This document shows positions 26,190 through 37,917 of a stretch of 64,000 bases of DNA, piece after piece. The first letter of the stretch is position 1. Every line of letters begins with the position of its first letter. This stretch comes from Gamsiella multidivaricata (Eukaryota > Mortierellomycota > Mortierellomycetes > Mortierellales > Mortierellaceae). The stretch lies in contig NW_026251778.1 in the NCBI RefSeq assembly GCF_025024155.1, forward strand, positions 1-64,000. The letters run 5' to 3'. Under the pieces are notes generated by a model. The model searched no databases, was not told where the DNA came from, and worked only from the letters and a program-made list of their open reading frames with translations. A program made the translations under genes and the position numbers.

Positions 26190-29102
26190 GGTTGGTTATT
26201 GTTGAGGGTGATGATGTTGATGCTGTGGAGTGGAGCGAGGTGCCGGTGAACTGATCTTTTTGTGCAGGTCTGTGTTCTGCTCAGCCACTATTAGACGCGC
26301 TGCAGTCGACCAATGAAAAGCGCCTGAGCTATGGGCCTTGATCTACGAGCGCCCGTATGATTGTTTTGTTGCGCAAACGTTCTTGGAGCGTTCAATACTT
26401 CTCAGTCTACAATCGACTAGTTGTCCTTTCAATCACTGAGCGTAGCTTAGACCGCCCGATAGCGTGCGCTGACAAAAACCACATCTCCAGAGCATTGCCA
26501 CCTTTACAATCCTTTAGCGAATAGAAGCACGTTGAACTTTGAGACGGTTGCGCGCGATCGGACTTCATAAATATCTTGGTAGTAGCTTGGTTGCATATCT
26601 GCAGCACTTAAGGCTTCATGAAGACAAAAGGACGAAGCACCACGCAGACGTGTCTTTTTATTATTTGTTAAATAGCAGCGCCATTACGCGTCGCACTAAA
26701 ACAAGGTCTTATACGCAACAATATTCAATCTTGGAAGCAGAGGTAAATACCCGCATCAACGAGTTTACAATCTAATTCATTATCCAACCTGGAGCAGCAA
26801 GGAGTTGCCAACTGCCGATCGTCGTTTTTTAAATACAACACCATGAGTTCCTACCGCACTGAAATAAACACAGAGATTATTCGTTCACAGACGCGCAACC
26901 TGTGTGCAAATGACTTTGATAGAGGTGCAGGATCTTTACAAGACTAGAGAGTGGTCGCCATTTGATTTCTAGGTGCACTTTTCTTTTCTGTTCTTCTTCA
27001 CTAGGGAGCGAATGCACTACCGCTCCACTGCACCTGTCACGCGCGTACAACGGCCTCGATAGCAGTCTAACCCTGTCTACTGGGACTCGTCAAGAGGAAA
27101 GATGCAGAAGATTACAAAGATATGGTCGACGGTCATTGTCTGCTATCGTGCCTATGGATGACAAGTGCCTGTGTGTGTTTTTATCGCTTCCTAACTGTTG
27201 CTCGAACGAGACGCGGCAGTAACCATGCGCCGCCCACTCACAGCGAGCAATCCAACCCTAGCAAGCCTGCTCAACGCACCCAGCGCGTCGGGCCTTTATT
27301 GCCTATCGAGTCCCAGTCCCGTCAAACTACCTGGACCATCAAATGTGGAAAAGTTGTAAGTACGCTCTATGCTCTCCGCCCCTTTTTCCCCTGCGCCTCT
27401 TTAGTATGCTTCAATGACATTGCACATCGATGTCTTTGTTAACAGTTCTTGTTATCGTGAGCACTGCCCAGAAAGTCCTAAGCCAATGCCATACTGGTGT
27501 CAAGGTAAGTTATCACATGAGAACTCACTCTTCAGAGCTGTCGCTCGTAGACCACTGTTCCAAGTGCCGGCTGCGACGTCCATGGTAGTGTCATCAAGAA
27601 ACTGTTGTCTCAGCTGAAGCGGCACCCAGTCCACGCCTACAAAACCAAGTCAGCGCGCCAGCAAGATCAAAAAGTGAACAAGCAAAACAAAAAAAAGAAA
27701 AAAAAAAGTGACGGCTGCAGTAACAATGACTCACACAAGGCGCAGACTAAGACTGGGCTTGAAGTACAATACAGAGAAATGCCAAAGAGGACATCCAAAC
27801 GACATCGGGCGGTGCTTAGGTCGATACCAATGTCTGAAAGTCTATTGACTCACAAATAAGCGACATTGTTTGTCGTATCGATGAGACCGAGGCAAGCGAG
27901 CGAGTGAATGACCGTGGGGAAGCGATGCAACTTCTACGGGCTCGAGGCGAATCACGATCACTCAAGCACTCTAAAGCATTCAATAAAATCTTCAGTAAAA
28001 CATGCTAAGCACAGCAACAGCAACAATGGCCTCGAATTCTACCTCTGAAAACAGCACAGATGCTCGGATAAAGACTATGGAGTGAAAGTCGGCTTCTGTG
28101 CATCTGGTGAACCGTGAGAGGGGCTTTCCACAATTGTATATTACTGTACGTGACAGTTGGACGTTGCCACCTTGCCATTCTTTTTCTCGAGCAAGGAACC
28201 CCCAGCTCATATCCACGACCAAATTCTAGAAGTACACAACAATTTGCGGAGCAAAATCTACTTGATGACAGACGATAGACCATGGGATAATACCTGAAGC
28301 AGACAAAGAAATACCAACAATAATCATAAACCGAAAGAAAAGGAAGACATTCATTCCTAGAAGCTGTCCAGATGCACCTTGGTGGCGAGCTAACAAAGCT
28401 GATTCACGAACTATGATATTTCAGCTCTAGCTATAAAAAAATTGGACGTTGACCAACCAAGGGATGACTATACGGAGGGTTAAACTCCTTCGTCTGCTCC
28501 ATCATATGTCGGTATTACTAGGGATTCTCATGACGACCGCGCTTGCTATTTCTTCTACTTCTTGACAATGGATACTCGTGTATCCCGCCGCATCCGCCGA
28601 CCACTCTATTCATCATAGTCCACGGGCGGCGCTACAACTGATTAAATCGGCGCGTGCATTCTTTGCTTGTGATTGATTTGGAAAGGTGGGAAACTGGTAT
28701 GGCTGCCAAAAAAGAAAACGAGCAAAATAAGTTAAAAAACGATATCTCTGTACTCGCCTTGCAATGCCAGTAAAAGATCGAAGGAAAAAAAGCGCGGCTT
28801 TCTGCTTCCACTAGCATACGCCTCTTATATCGTTACTCCACGTCCTGAGTTAAAGCTGAGTCGTCCTTCCATGAGTTGTTCTTAGCGTTTTGTGTGTGGG
28901 TACGAGTAACTTAATATCTGCTTGAAAGTGCTTCTCATAGCTGGTATGGACATGCGATCAAGTGATGGCACGGCACTTGTCTGTGCAACATCGCACGCGT
29001 ACTGAACACATTCAGCGATAGAGTGCGAAATCTGTATTTTATCTTTACCTGCCAAACAACAATAACAACATAGGCTTCTCCTTAGTCTATCTTTAAGCCC
29101 TC
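26190..29102. other. Gene-poor 2.9-kb stretch
   Basis: Between the divergently oriented start of the histone-fold gene and the 3' end of the isocitrate dehydrogenase gene I recognise no confident gene. Frames are short and interrupted on both strands, and base composition is more A/T-rich than in flanking genes. A possible decayed or tiny spliced coding sequence lies at 27225-27859 (separate entry). The rest shows no clear repeat or RNA gene. Confidence 0.45.
27225..27859 (+). pseudogene. Possible decayed Cys/His-rich (zinc-finger-like) coding sequence
   Basis: Splice-like signals (GTAAGT at 27356, TTAACAG ending 27445, GTAAGT at 27505, CGTAG ending 27550) bracket short Cys/His-rich pieces: EKFSCYREHCPESPKP, YHMRTHSSELSLVDHCSKC, and a downstream frame with AGCDVHGSVIKKLLSQLKRH followed by a long Lys-rich tail to a stop at 27857. 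No single set of exons joins all pieces in frame. One path from the ATG at 27225 ends early at a TAG near 27588. A worn C2H2-like gene or a small spliced gene with an error are both possible. Function cannot be named. Confidence 0.25.
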
Positions 29103-31041
29103 CTAGTGTCCACGGGTCTTGTTAAAGTTCTGAGTGATCGCATCCATAAACTCACTCGTCGTCACATAGTGCTTCCTCTCCAACTTGGATCCATGGATTG
29201 CCAGCGCCAAATCCTTCGTCATCACCCCTGATACATCCACAGTGTCCACACACGCCTTTTCCAGATCCAAAGAGAAATTCAACAACGCCTCGTTTCCGTC
29301 CAAACGCGCACGGTGCGCCAATCCACGGGTCCACGCAAAGATCGATGCAATCGGGTTCGTTGACGTCTCACGGCCCTTCTGGTGCTCGCGGTAGTGACGG
29401 GTCACTGTACCGTGCGCCGCTTCAGCCTCAAGCGTCTTTCCATCGGGTGTGACCAACACCGAGGTCATCAAGCCCAAGGATCCGTAGCCCTGGGCCACAA
29501 TATCTGACTGGACGTCGCCATCGTAGTTCTTGCAAGCCCAGACGAATCCACCAGAGGACTTCAGTCCCTGCGCGACCATATCGTCGATCAAGCGGTGCTC
29601 ATACCAGATCTTCTTGTCCTCGAACTCCTTCTTATAGTCCCTGTGTTCCACAGTATACATTTTATACTTGTTAGTAAATACCACGATTGCAATACATTCG
29701 CCGTTGTGGAGAATCATAACCGTCAACCTACTTCTGGTAAATATCCTCAAAAATGTCCTTGAAGCGTCCATCATACTTCTTCAGGATGGTATTCTTTGTG
29801 CTGAGGTACAAGGGCATGTTCTTGGTCAGTGCCATCTTGAAGCAGCTGTGAGCGAATCCTTTGATCGACTATCAAGAAAGTAAAGAGATGGATCAGATCA
29901 AAGGCGATCGAGAAGATCGCTTGCTGGCTTTTTTTTTTTTTTTTTTTTTTTTTTACCTCGTCCGTGTTGTACATGGCCATTCCAACGCCGGCACCATCAA
30001 AGTCGTAGACGACCCACTTCTTGGTCTCACCTCCGTTCTTGGGCGTGAAGGTCATCTCAAAGCGGCCAGGGCCCTCCGTGACAAAGTCGGTCGCCTTGTA
30101 CTAATAGTTCAAATCAAGAATAGCGACAATGAATGAGTGAAACGATCTTGAATGCATTGTATCCCCTAGTTGAAACCAAGAACAGCGATGTGCCGTACCT
30201 GATCACCAAAGGCGTGGCGTCCAATGACAATGGGCTTCTCCCATCCAGGAACAATCTTGGGCACGCTCTTGAGCAGGATGGGTTCCCTGAATACGGTTCC
30301 ATTAAGAATGTTGCGAATGGTGCCGTTGGGTGACTTGTACATCTTTGAGAGATTAAACTCCTTGACGCGCTGCTCGTCAGGGGTAATGGTTGCGCATTTG
30401 ATTCCCACGTTGTACTTCAGGATCGCCTCCGCAGCATCGATCGTCACTTGGTCGTTTGTCTGAACATTGGAAAGAAGACGAATTAGGGCGCGATTTTTAA
30501 AACACTGGTATGCAATTGCACCAGGGATAGAAGCACAATACCTTCTCACGGTGCTCCATGCCCAGATCATAGTACTTGATATCCAAGTTGACATGGGGCA
30601 AGATCAGCTAGAAATATTGATAGAGCTGTATTAATAAAAACGTATGTCTACATTGGAGCAACTTCCCTTGCAAATCGAAGCTAGCTATGCCTCGAATAAA
30701 AATAAAAAAGGCATTCCTTCATGTCCAGAGCAAAAGGATACCTTCTCCTTGATGGATTGCCAGATGATACGCGTCATTTCATCACCGTCGAGATCAACAA
30801 CGGGATTTGCAACCTGAATGCGAGAATCCTTTGAATCTAAGTTGATCAGAATCAAGCAAAGCATAGGAATGTTAAACCTAACTGCAATGAGAAAAGCTCT
30901 AAAAGTCGATCAAAGTAAGAACTCGACTGGACTTGACTCGAACTTGCATGTGCGGGTTGCCTGTGAGTTGAACGAGGCCAAGGTAGCAACCCTGGAGAGG
31001 CTGGGGAGAGCGCGACGGGTAGTCGAGGCGAGCAAGGACAT
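29103..31041 (-). CDS. IDP1: NADP-dependent isocitrate dehydrogenase, mitochondrial type
   Basis: Oxidative decarboxylation of isocitrate to 2-oxoglutarate with NADPH formation. Exons on minus: 31041 to about 30925, about 30813-30742, 30607-30542, 30459-30199, 30100-29957, 29868-29732, 29640-29103. The first exon encodes an Arg/Ser/Leu-rich, acid-free start ([18 protein letters not shown]), as mitochondrial presequences have. Conserved blocks: [125 protein letters not shown], and the NADP-site [18 protein letters not shown]. All catalytic residues are visible. The junction of exons 1 and 2 lacks a clear GT-R donor; exon 2 may start upstream with S-K-D-S-R-I-Q. All later phases agree. A 26-nt homopolymer lies in the intron after the fifth exon. 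Confidence 0.93.
29929..29954. repeat. 26-nt poly(T) (sense poly(A)) tract in an IDP1 intron
   Basis: Uninterrupted T26 on the plus strand, a few nt inside the 5' splice site of a minus-strand intron, so it reads as an A run in the transcript right after the donor, like the tract in the choline kinase gene. Confidence 0.8.
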
Positions 31042-31691
31042 GATGGAATAGAGGCGATGTAGACAAGTTTTGGTGGCGAGTGGAGAAGAAGAGCGGAGAG
31101 GAGGAGAAGAAGAAGAGAAAGAGATAACGGGCGTATGTATGCACTCGATTGATTGCAGGCAACGGTCTTCACGACGAGAGATAGAGAGGTGACTAATTTT
31201 TGATCCAGGGCGATAAAATAATGAACCCAAAGGTCCCCATTTCGCTTTCCCAAAAGAGGACCCGATCTCAACATTAAGCGGCATCCCCTTGCCTTGGTTT
31301 GCACCGCAAAGATTGTCCAGATCTGTCTCCTGCGCAGACGTTGGTGCGATCAAGCGCCTCTGTCCGCGCATGGATCCATCGTTGTATTTGTTGCTGTTAG
31401 GAGTTCCTTTGCATCGGTGCTCATATATAAGGTTATCTATCCATCAGCTAATCTCGTTTTCCACACTTCTTCCTGATTCTACCCGACTTATTCCTCCTTG
31501 CAACAAATTGCAGACGCTCAAGTTTTTTTATTATTCGTAGAGATTTGTTATTTTCCGATAGCAACAGATGTAGATATTCCTGCACTTCTTATAGCTTATA
31601 GTTGCGACCACTGCTTCCTATGTTGACGATATTGTTATGTTGTGTTGTATTGATAGTTGCAAATGTGTGGGTGGTGCGCTGTTTGGTTGAT
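31042..31691. promoter_or_regulatory. Spacer between Argonaute and IDP1
   Basis: Contains the upstream region of the isocitrate dehydrogenase gene (minus strand; its leader is rich in C/T on the sense strand from 31050 to 31140) and the 3' untranslated region of Argonaute. Open frames inside are short and unrecognised. Confidence 0.5.
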
Positions 31692-34600
31692 TTACATGAA
31701 CCACATAACTATTGCAGTAAGTAAATAAAGTAGCCGCTCAGAAGTTAGTTAAAATGCACTCTCCACTATCACAACGAGATAATAAATTGAAGAAAAGATC
31801 AGATAACACTTACCCTTCATCAGCTCAGGCTTGACAGTCAGGTACGAAGCAGCGTCTCCCTGGTTAGACGACTCGGTCGAGCCGGAATCGCTCCAGCTCT
31901 CGGTGCGCGAGTGGAAGCGAGCGCGGGCTGCGACAAGATGTGCATAGTAGGCTGGTGGTACCATCGAGACAGTACGTGTGCATCGTGCGTACAAGTGGCA
32001 GAGCTTGTATGTGAAGTCCTGGAGTTCATCAGAGGTAAACTTGTTGTCATCGTAAAGCACGCAATAATGTGCTGGACGCGACGTTCCCAACAGCCCAGCA
32101 TGACTTTGCAAATAAAAGTCGAATTCGAAGGGGTGAGTGATGCCAGTGTCGACAACCAGGCCGGATTTGCAGTTGCCGCTGCGATCACCATCCTCGCGAC
32201 GCATGGGGAAGAAGCGGGCGTGATGCCGCTTTTGCACAACCACAAAGGTGATCTTAGGCTTGTAGTTGGCCTCCAGCCGTTGGCAGGCGGCCTTCAAAGC
32301 TGCAACTTCACTGGCCAAGACCTCCCCAAACTGTCCCTCAGACACACCATCGCGGTAAAATAAAATCCTCTCGGGCTTGCGGCCACATCTAGATCAGCAG
32401 AAAAGAAGTATGATAGGTTAAAATCACGTCATGCTGTGCACAGCAATGCCAAAAGCGTATGAAGCAACGAAGCGAGCTTACGTCTGGAAGAATGTTTTCA
32501 GAAGCTCAACAGCCATATCACTGAGATCAGAAATGTTCTCGGTCCTGGCAGCCTGGACACGGATAGAGGCGGCATAACGTGAAGCCTTCGAGTCCATTGA
32601 TCCAACCAACGACGCGATCGAAGGACGGACAGAGTCGCCTAATATGGGTAACAAAAAATACAGCGGTCAATTATACACATTTCATTAAAGAGCCATCTTT
32701 TCTTCGTTGTCATAGGTATAACAAGAAAACCGTACCGGGTGGAGGATGCGAGACATCAGCACCGAGCAAGATAGTAGCCTTGGAGGTCAAGAAAGGCAAC
32801 ATGTTCTGGGCGAGATGTGAATTCATGCCTCCGAGCTTGACATTGATCTTCAAGCAGACGTTGGCGCAGTACTGCTTCTTGGGGGTCCAAGTATGCTTGA
32901 TCTGCACGCACTGCGACGAGACACCCAGGATGGTGTCAGTGACACGTTTGATTTCCGCATATAGGGGCACACCAGTGTTGGGAAGGATGCACAAAATCAA
33001 CTGAGGCTGACTCTTCACAGCTTGTCCTGCACGCTGCCAGGCTTGACGGAGAGAATTTTCAATGTTACCGTGGGGGTTGGCGTAAAGAATTGGGGGACTC
33101 TTATTGGGGATGTTCATGCCGGTGTCCGTGCAAGTGACCACGAGCTCGCGGACGAATCCATTGACCTGTGCTTGTGACACGTCCCTCTCCGTGGCGAAAA
33201 CAACCACGCCCCAGGAACCGAGGGTGGCTCCCTGCGCGACCTTCTTGCCCAAAAGATTCCATGCACCGTCGCGGGGCTTGAAGTTGGCGTCCTGCGATGA
33301 AGGGTGGTACGAGATGATTGGTGGTGCGAGCATGCGACCCTTGACCTGGGTCATCTCGTTCGAGATCTTCATACCCCAGTCCTTGAGGTACTCGTTATTG
33401 TTGTAGTTCAGGATGCGGAGGCCCTCCTTGATAATGTTAGCTCGAACGTGAGGGGGCTGGCACGTAAACTTGATCATATCGGCCGTCTGGCGCTGGTCTA
33501 GCTTCTTCATGTAACGCTGACCCTCGACCACTGTGCACAATTCAAGAGGAATGGAAGCGGTTTTGCCGATAACCGCGCAAGGGAGCATGGGATACTGGAG
33601 TTTGATGTCGTACGTCTGCTTGAAGTAGGCTTCGATGCTGGTCTCGACCTGGGACGTCTTACCGTCGCCCTTGGTGGTCTCGACCATAAATTTAGTCTCC
33701 CGGGCGGACTTTGGCGTCAGTTTGAAAATCTTGAACGATCTCTTCGCACGCTCGCGGTGCTTAACATTGACACGCAGACCCTTGATCGCCTTCTCGACTT
33801 TTGGCCAACTCACGGGAGGCGTAGCACGACGAAGGTCGTCTGTGATCGACATTGAAGGAGGAATAAATTAGATATTGGCCAGTATCAGCTCCTGCTTCAA
33901 TCAGTACACAAATGCGTCTTACCTGGGCCACGGAGATTCAGGATCTTGATGATCAGTTCCAGAAGGGAGCCGGACTGGAAGAATGCGGTGGCAGAGATAT
34001 CGAGATTGATCATCATCTTGTCTATCAATGTGCACAGGAGATGTAGAAGCTCAAGTTAGTGATGAGTTTGATGGTGAAGTGCATGTTTTGAAAGTAATTG
34101 CACGGATATTGATAAACGTACTCAGCGTAGGGCGTGCAGACTGATAAAATCCTCTCCAGACATCAAGGGGCCCAGCCAGGGGCTGCTTGCCATCAGGAGT
34201 GAAGAAGGAGCGGCCGATGGTCGTGTAAAGAAGTGCTGGCTGGTGGCGGATCAAGATATCCAACGCCATGATACCGGTCAACACGTTGTTGGTCAGCTTC
34301 GACTTACGCTGGAGGAAACGATGGAGTTCTTCCAGGTTGATGGTGGCTGCCTTCTTGAGCTTCATCTTGAAGACAGGAATAGGGCGCGTGGAGTTCGGAA
34401 TAATATCACTATCAAGAGTGATCTAGATGATTGCGTACAAAAAGACAAGCGGCGCATAACTGATGATTAATGTACGTGTTTCTGTGTGATGCATGGTAAT
34501 GACGGGCGACTCCACCACCCGTTGGTATTAAACAGGGGCACTGCACGAACAAAACGAAGGAACGTACATCAAAGGTCTTGCTATCAAACTTGAGATCTTT

Positions 34601-34861
34601 GGGTGAGAAGAGATTCTTGCGACCGTCGTAGACGGGACGTGCACCGCCGAGGTCCTTGCTGGCGTAGGTCCTGATGAACTGGTCGTAGATCTTGCGGTTG
34701 ACAGGTGGGGCCACGTCCGGGGTCACGGTGACATCGTAGTGGTGGACAGTGATGTCCGGCAGCTTTGTCACCTCAAAGAAGTTGGCCAGGACGGTCACTG
34801 GGTGGCCAGCCTTGCCTTCAGCAGGGCGTCTGACAAACTCGGTCAGCTGAAGCGAAGACAT
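31692..34861 (-). CDS. Argonaute, slicer-competent
   Basis: Small-RNA-guided nuclease of the RNA-interference pathway. Exons on minus: 34861-34568, 34422-34122, 34021-33923, 33839-32736, 32638-32482, 32388-31814, 31708-31692; phases all agree (848 aa). Domain order: N domain ([20 protein letters not shown]), linker 1 ([18 protein letters not shown]), PAZ (from about residue 220), MID ([16 protein letters not shown]), PIWI. The catalytic tetrad is complete: Asp in [12 protein letters not shown] (about 593), Glu in ARTENISDL (about 633), Asp in [11 protein letters not shown] (about 665), and His in [14 protein letters not shown] (about 805). The last exon is only 17 nt and encodes the end of the conserved hydrophobic C-terminus, VMWFM. 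It lies head-to-head with SAM50 and upstream of IDP1 on the same strand. No Dicer or RNA-dependent RNA polymerase lies in the window. All four residues present argues for RNA cleavage rather than a purely binding role. Confidence 0.97.
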
Positions 34862-34905
34862 TGTCTAAAAAACCGCAGTTAAGCAAGACGGAGACGCAGG
34901 TCAGC

Positions 34906-34911
<6 letters not shown>

Positions 34912-34936
<25 letters not shown>

Positions 34937-34938
34937 TT
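34912..34938. repeat. 27-nt poly(T) tract
   Basis: Uninterrupted T27 in the upstream region of Argonaute, about 50 nt before its ATG. Such tracts disfavour nucleosomes and are common in fungal promoters. Confidence 0.7.
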
Positions 34939-35107
34939 ATATGGGGGTATGGGAAAAGCAACGAAGAAAAGTTGTAGATGTAGTAAAGCGATAGAGGAGA
35001 AAGAAGGCTTTCAAAGGGAGGCTGGAGAGGCTAGGGTGTGTTCAGGAGAGTGGAGGGGGAGGGGGCGGTGGTGGTGGGAGGTGATTTTGGATAGTATATT
35101 ACCTTGT

Positions 35108-35176
35108 GGAATGGACGATGGACGATGGGCAATGGAGAGTGAACGATGGAAATGGGCAATGGACAATGAGAATGGT
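35108..35176. repeat. Degenerate ATGG-containing tandem repeat
   Basis: About seven imperfect copies of a 7-14 nt unit around GGACGATGG, GGGCAATGG and GAACGATGG, in the shared Argonaute/SAM50 promoter. Confidence 0.55.
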
Positions 35177-35475
35177 TTGGGTGCAGATGTAGAGACAAGA
35201 GTGTAAATGTGAGTGCAAGGTTCCCCCCGCTCTTATGAGCAATAATGCGCTGCAGCAATCTTATTCTTATTCGCGGTGTCTGTCGTCCTGCCTGCCTGTG
35301 GCTCAGCAGGTGATCTCATTACATTTTTGTTCCGGTAAACAGTCCCTCGATATACACCAACCAGACCGTTACTTTTTTTGCTTAGTGCACGCCCTGAAGC
35401 TGTTTCGCGTCTCTGCATCCGTTCGCTTCACATTCCCCTCCCTTTCTCTCTGTCTCAACATCGCCCTACCTAGCC

Positions 35476-37728
35476 ATGGCTACTGTAAGACTCAGTCGCA
35501 ACAACGCTCTACCTTCAGCCACCACGCTGTTCCCCGACGACCTCACGCCGAAACCTCACGCTCTCACCTTGTTCCTGATACCCTTAGCAACCACCGACCC
35601 CGGAAGAGCTGGCCGCTCACAGGAAGCGCCAGCAAGAGTTTGAGGAGGCCGTCAGTAAAATCCAAAGCATGGTAATGCCAAATCGATTACTCCAGATATA
35701 TAAAATACCTTTGAGCCACTTAATTCTACCCACAGCTTGTACTCACGAATATCCTTTCTCCTTCTCTCTCAACAGGTCGACAGCGTCCGCTACAATCCCA
35801 TGAAGGTTCAGAAGATCACAGTCCGGGGCACTGCCAAGACCCGCGAATCATTCATGCATCGCATCCTCCAACCCGTCTTCGAGGCTCGGTCCCTGCACGA
35901 GGTCATGGGCCTGAGTCGACAGGCCGCCCGCAGGATGGAGCGGTTTGGGATCTTTGACGACATCAAGGTACAATTGGATAGCCCCAGCGATCCTTGGCTG
36001 CACGATCGTAAAGATCGGGTCGATCTTGGCATTTGGGTCAAGGAGGGAAGCCGTTTTCAGATCAGAACAGGAACCGAGGCCGGAAACGCGGAAGCCAGCA
36101 TGGTAATGAATGCAATTTGGATTTGAACCTCTTCTTGGAGTTCGTCCGGAGGCTGTATACATTGGCTAACACGGGCTTTTTATGAATCTCAATCGTGGCC
36201 TTCTATTTTTTTTTTTTGTATAGTATGGTGCCATGACTGTCAAGAACCTGTTTGGTGGCGCTGAGACCTTGAACACAAGCATGGCATTTGGAACACGCAC
36301 GTCGTCTGCTTTTCAGGTAAGTGTTCTTCGATCTGATACTGAACCGCCATACGCGCAGGAATTAAGGATGCGTACTGTCCGAATCTTGTCCAATAACTAA
36401 CCGTACTTTATATTTCTATTTGACAGTTCGCACTTGCAACTCCTATTCTCGCGGATCCCGACAAGAATTTGTCGTTCAATCTTTTCAGCCAATCCAGGAA
36501 CAATACCCAGTGGAGCTCATACGAAGAGGACCTGAGGGGAGGCTCCTTGAAGTACAGCGTACGTTCGGTCAACTAGGCATGGCAGCAAAAAATCATTTGT
36601 ACGCCACGAAGGAGCCACTTATCTTACCTTTGCAATCGTCTTTTTAATCGCGATGTAGACACTCTCTCCTCTCGGCTACCACGAATTTGCATACGAGGGT
36701 CACTGGAGAGAAGTCTGCCGCCCCTCGGAGAAGGCATCTCTTAGGTAAAGGCTATCTACATCTTCTCAAAACAACAAAACCTTCAACGACTCCAATTCAC
36801 TTATCGCGTCGCATCTCTCATTACCAAACATTATAGTATTCGCGAACAGTGCGGCCACAGCTTGAAGTCAGCCTTGACTCACATGTGGATCCACGATATG
36901 AGGGACGAGCCTCTCATGCCCTCGACTGGCCATTTTGTACGCGTCATTCAGGAATACGCTGGATTGGGCGGAGATGTCAACCACTTGCGTCAGGAGGTTG
37001 AGGCACAGATAGCTCGTTCCAACGACGCCGGATATGTAAGGCATCCAAGCAAACGGGCAAACAGCCTCTCGGCATTATAGCTGGAAATGAACTATTCAAC
37101 TCATTGCTTGGATTTTTTTTTCTTTCTTTCTTTCTTCTGGATCATAAATGTATAGATCGTCTCTGCGACAGTCAAGTCTGGATACCTGCATTCGCTAAAC
37201 GGCAAGAAGTCCAAGATCTCGGATCGCTTCTTCCTTGGAGGACCCATGTCCGTCCGCGGCTTCAAATCCAATGGTCTTGGCCCTCGCGAAGGAGGTACTA
37301 TGTTTTCCTCATTATAACCTACTTTGCGTCATGAACTGAGTCGAACAACCACCACACTAATTCACGACCCTTTATTAATTCTAATCGATGCTCCTCCTTA
37401 TTTTTCAGAGGATTCTCTGGGAGGTGACGCCTACATGTCCGCCGGTCTCAGTTTATTGACACCCTTCCCCGGTCTCGCCAGCCGTGATTCCTTCAAGGCC
37501 CATTTCTTTGCTAATGCCGGTACCTTGGTTGGCATCGAGCCTGGCCAGTCTGCGCTGAAGACTGTTGAGGATTTGACCAAGGCCCCCAGTGTCTCTGTTG
37601 GAGCCGGTATTGTCTACCGCCATCCTCAGGTCCGCATCGAGCTCAACTTTGCACTGCCCCTGATGGCGACCAAGACCGATGCTATCTCAAGAGGATGGCA
37701 GTTGGGTCTGGGTATCAGCTTCCTGTGA
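35476..37728 (+). CDS. SAM50: SAM50/TOB55, outer-membrane beta-barrel assembly protein
   Basis: Core barrel of the sorting and assembly machinery, which inserts beta-barrel proteins into the mitochondrial outer membrane. Exons: 35476-35484, 35588-35671, 35776-36102, 36224-36316, 36427-36558, 36659-36744, 36837-37035, 37156-37294, 37409-37728 (462 aa; yeast Sam50 is 484). After a short helical start (EELAAHRKRQQEFEEAVSK) comes one POTRA domain (VQKITVRGTAKTRESFMHRI to GIFDDIKVQLD), then the Omp85 barrel, with the loop-6-type motif FFLGGPMSVRGFKSNGLGPR (compare the V-R-G-[FY] signature of Omp85) and the aromatic-ended last strand WQLGLGISFL, which ends the protein on a beta-signal. The first coding exon holds only M-A-T. 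Nine exons all agree in phase. Confidence 0.95.
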
Positions 37729-37917
37729 GCTCTTCAAGTAGTGTCCTCTTTGAAAAGAAAGAGGGAAAGATGAATGCGTCTACAAACATAAAGTAAAAAT
37801 AGAGAAACATGAGTGTGAAAATGCCCCCATTGCATACACTATCTAAACCGCGCAATCCAATGCTGCCAATGCTTGCTGTCTGACCATTTGGCCGTGTTTA
37901 TTTGCGAAGAACAGCAA

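Larger units (their letters stand above)
34862..35475. promoter_or_regulatory. Divergent promoter region, Argonaute / SAM50
   Basis: The 614-bp head-to-head spacer contains a 27-nt T run at 34912-34938 (A run in the Argonaute transcript direction), a G-rich patch at 35052-35085, and a degenerate short tandem repeat at 35108-35176 built on GGACGATGG/GGGCAATGG units. The SAM50 side (35400-35475) is C/T-rich, as a leader would be. Confidence 0.5.

Noticed and set aside
31911..32363. 150-aa plus frame opposite Argonaute
   Set aside because: Antisense shadow of the PIWI domain, which has full catalytic motifs on the minus strand.
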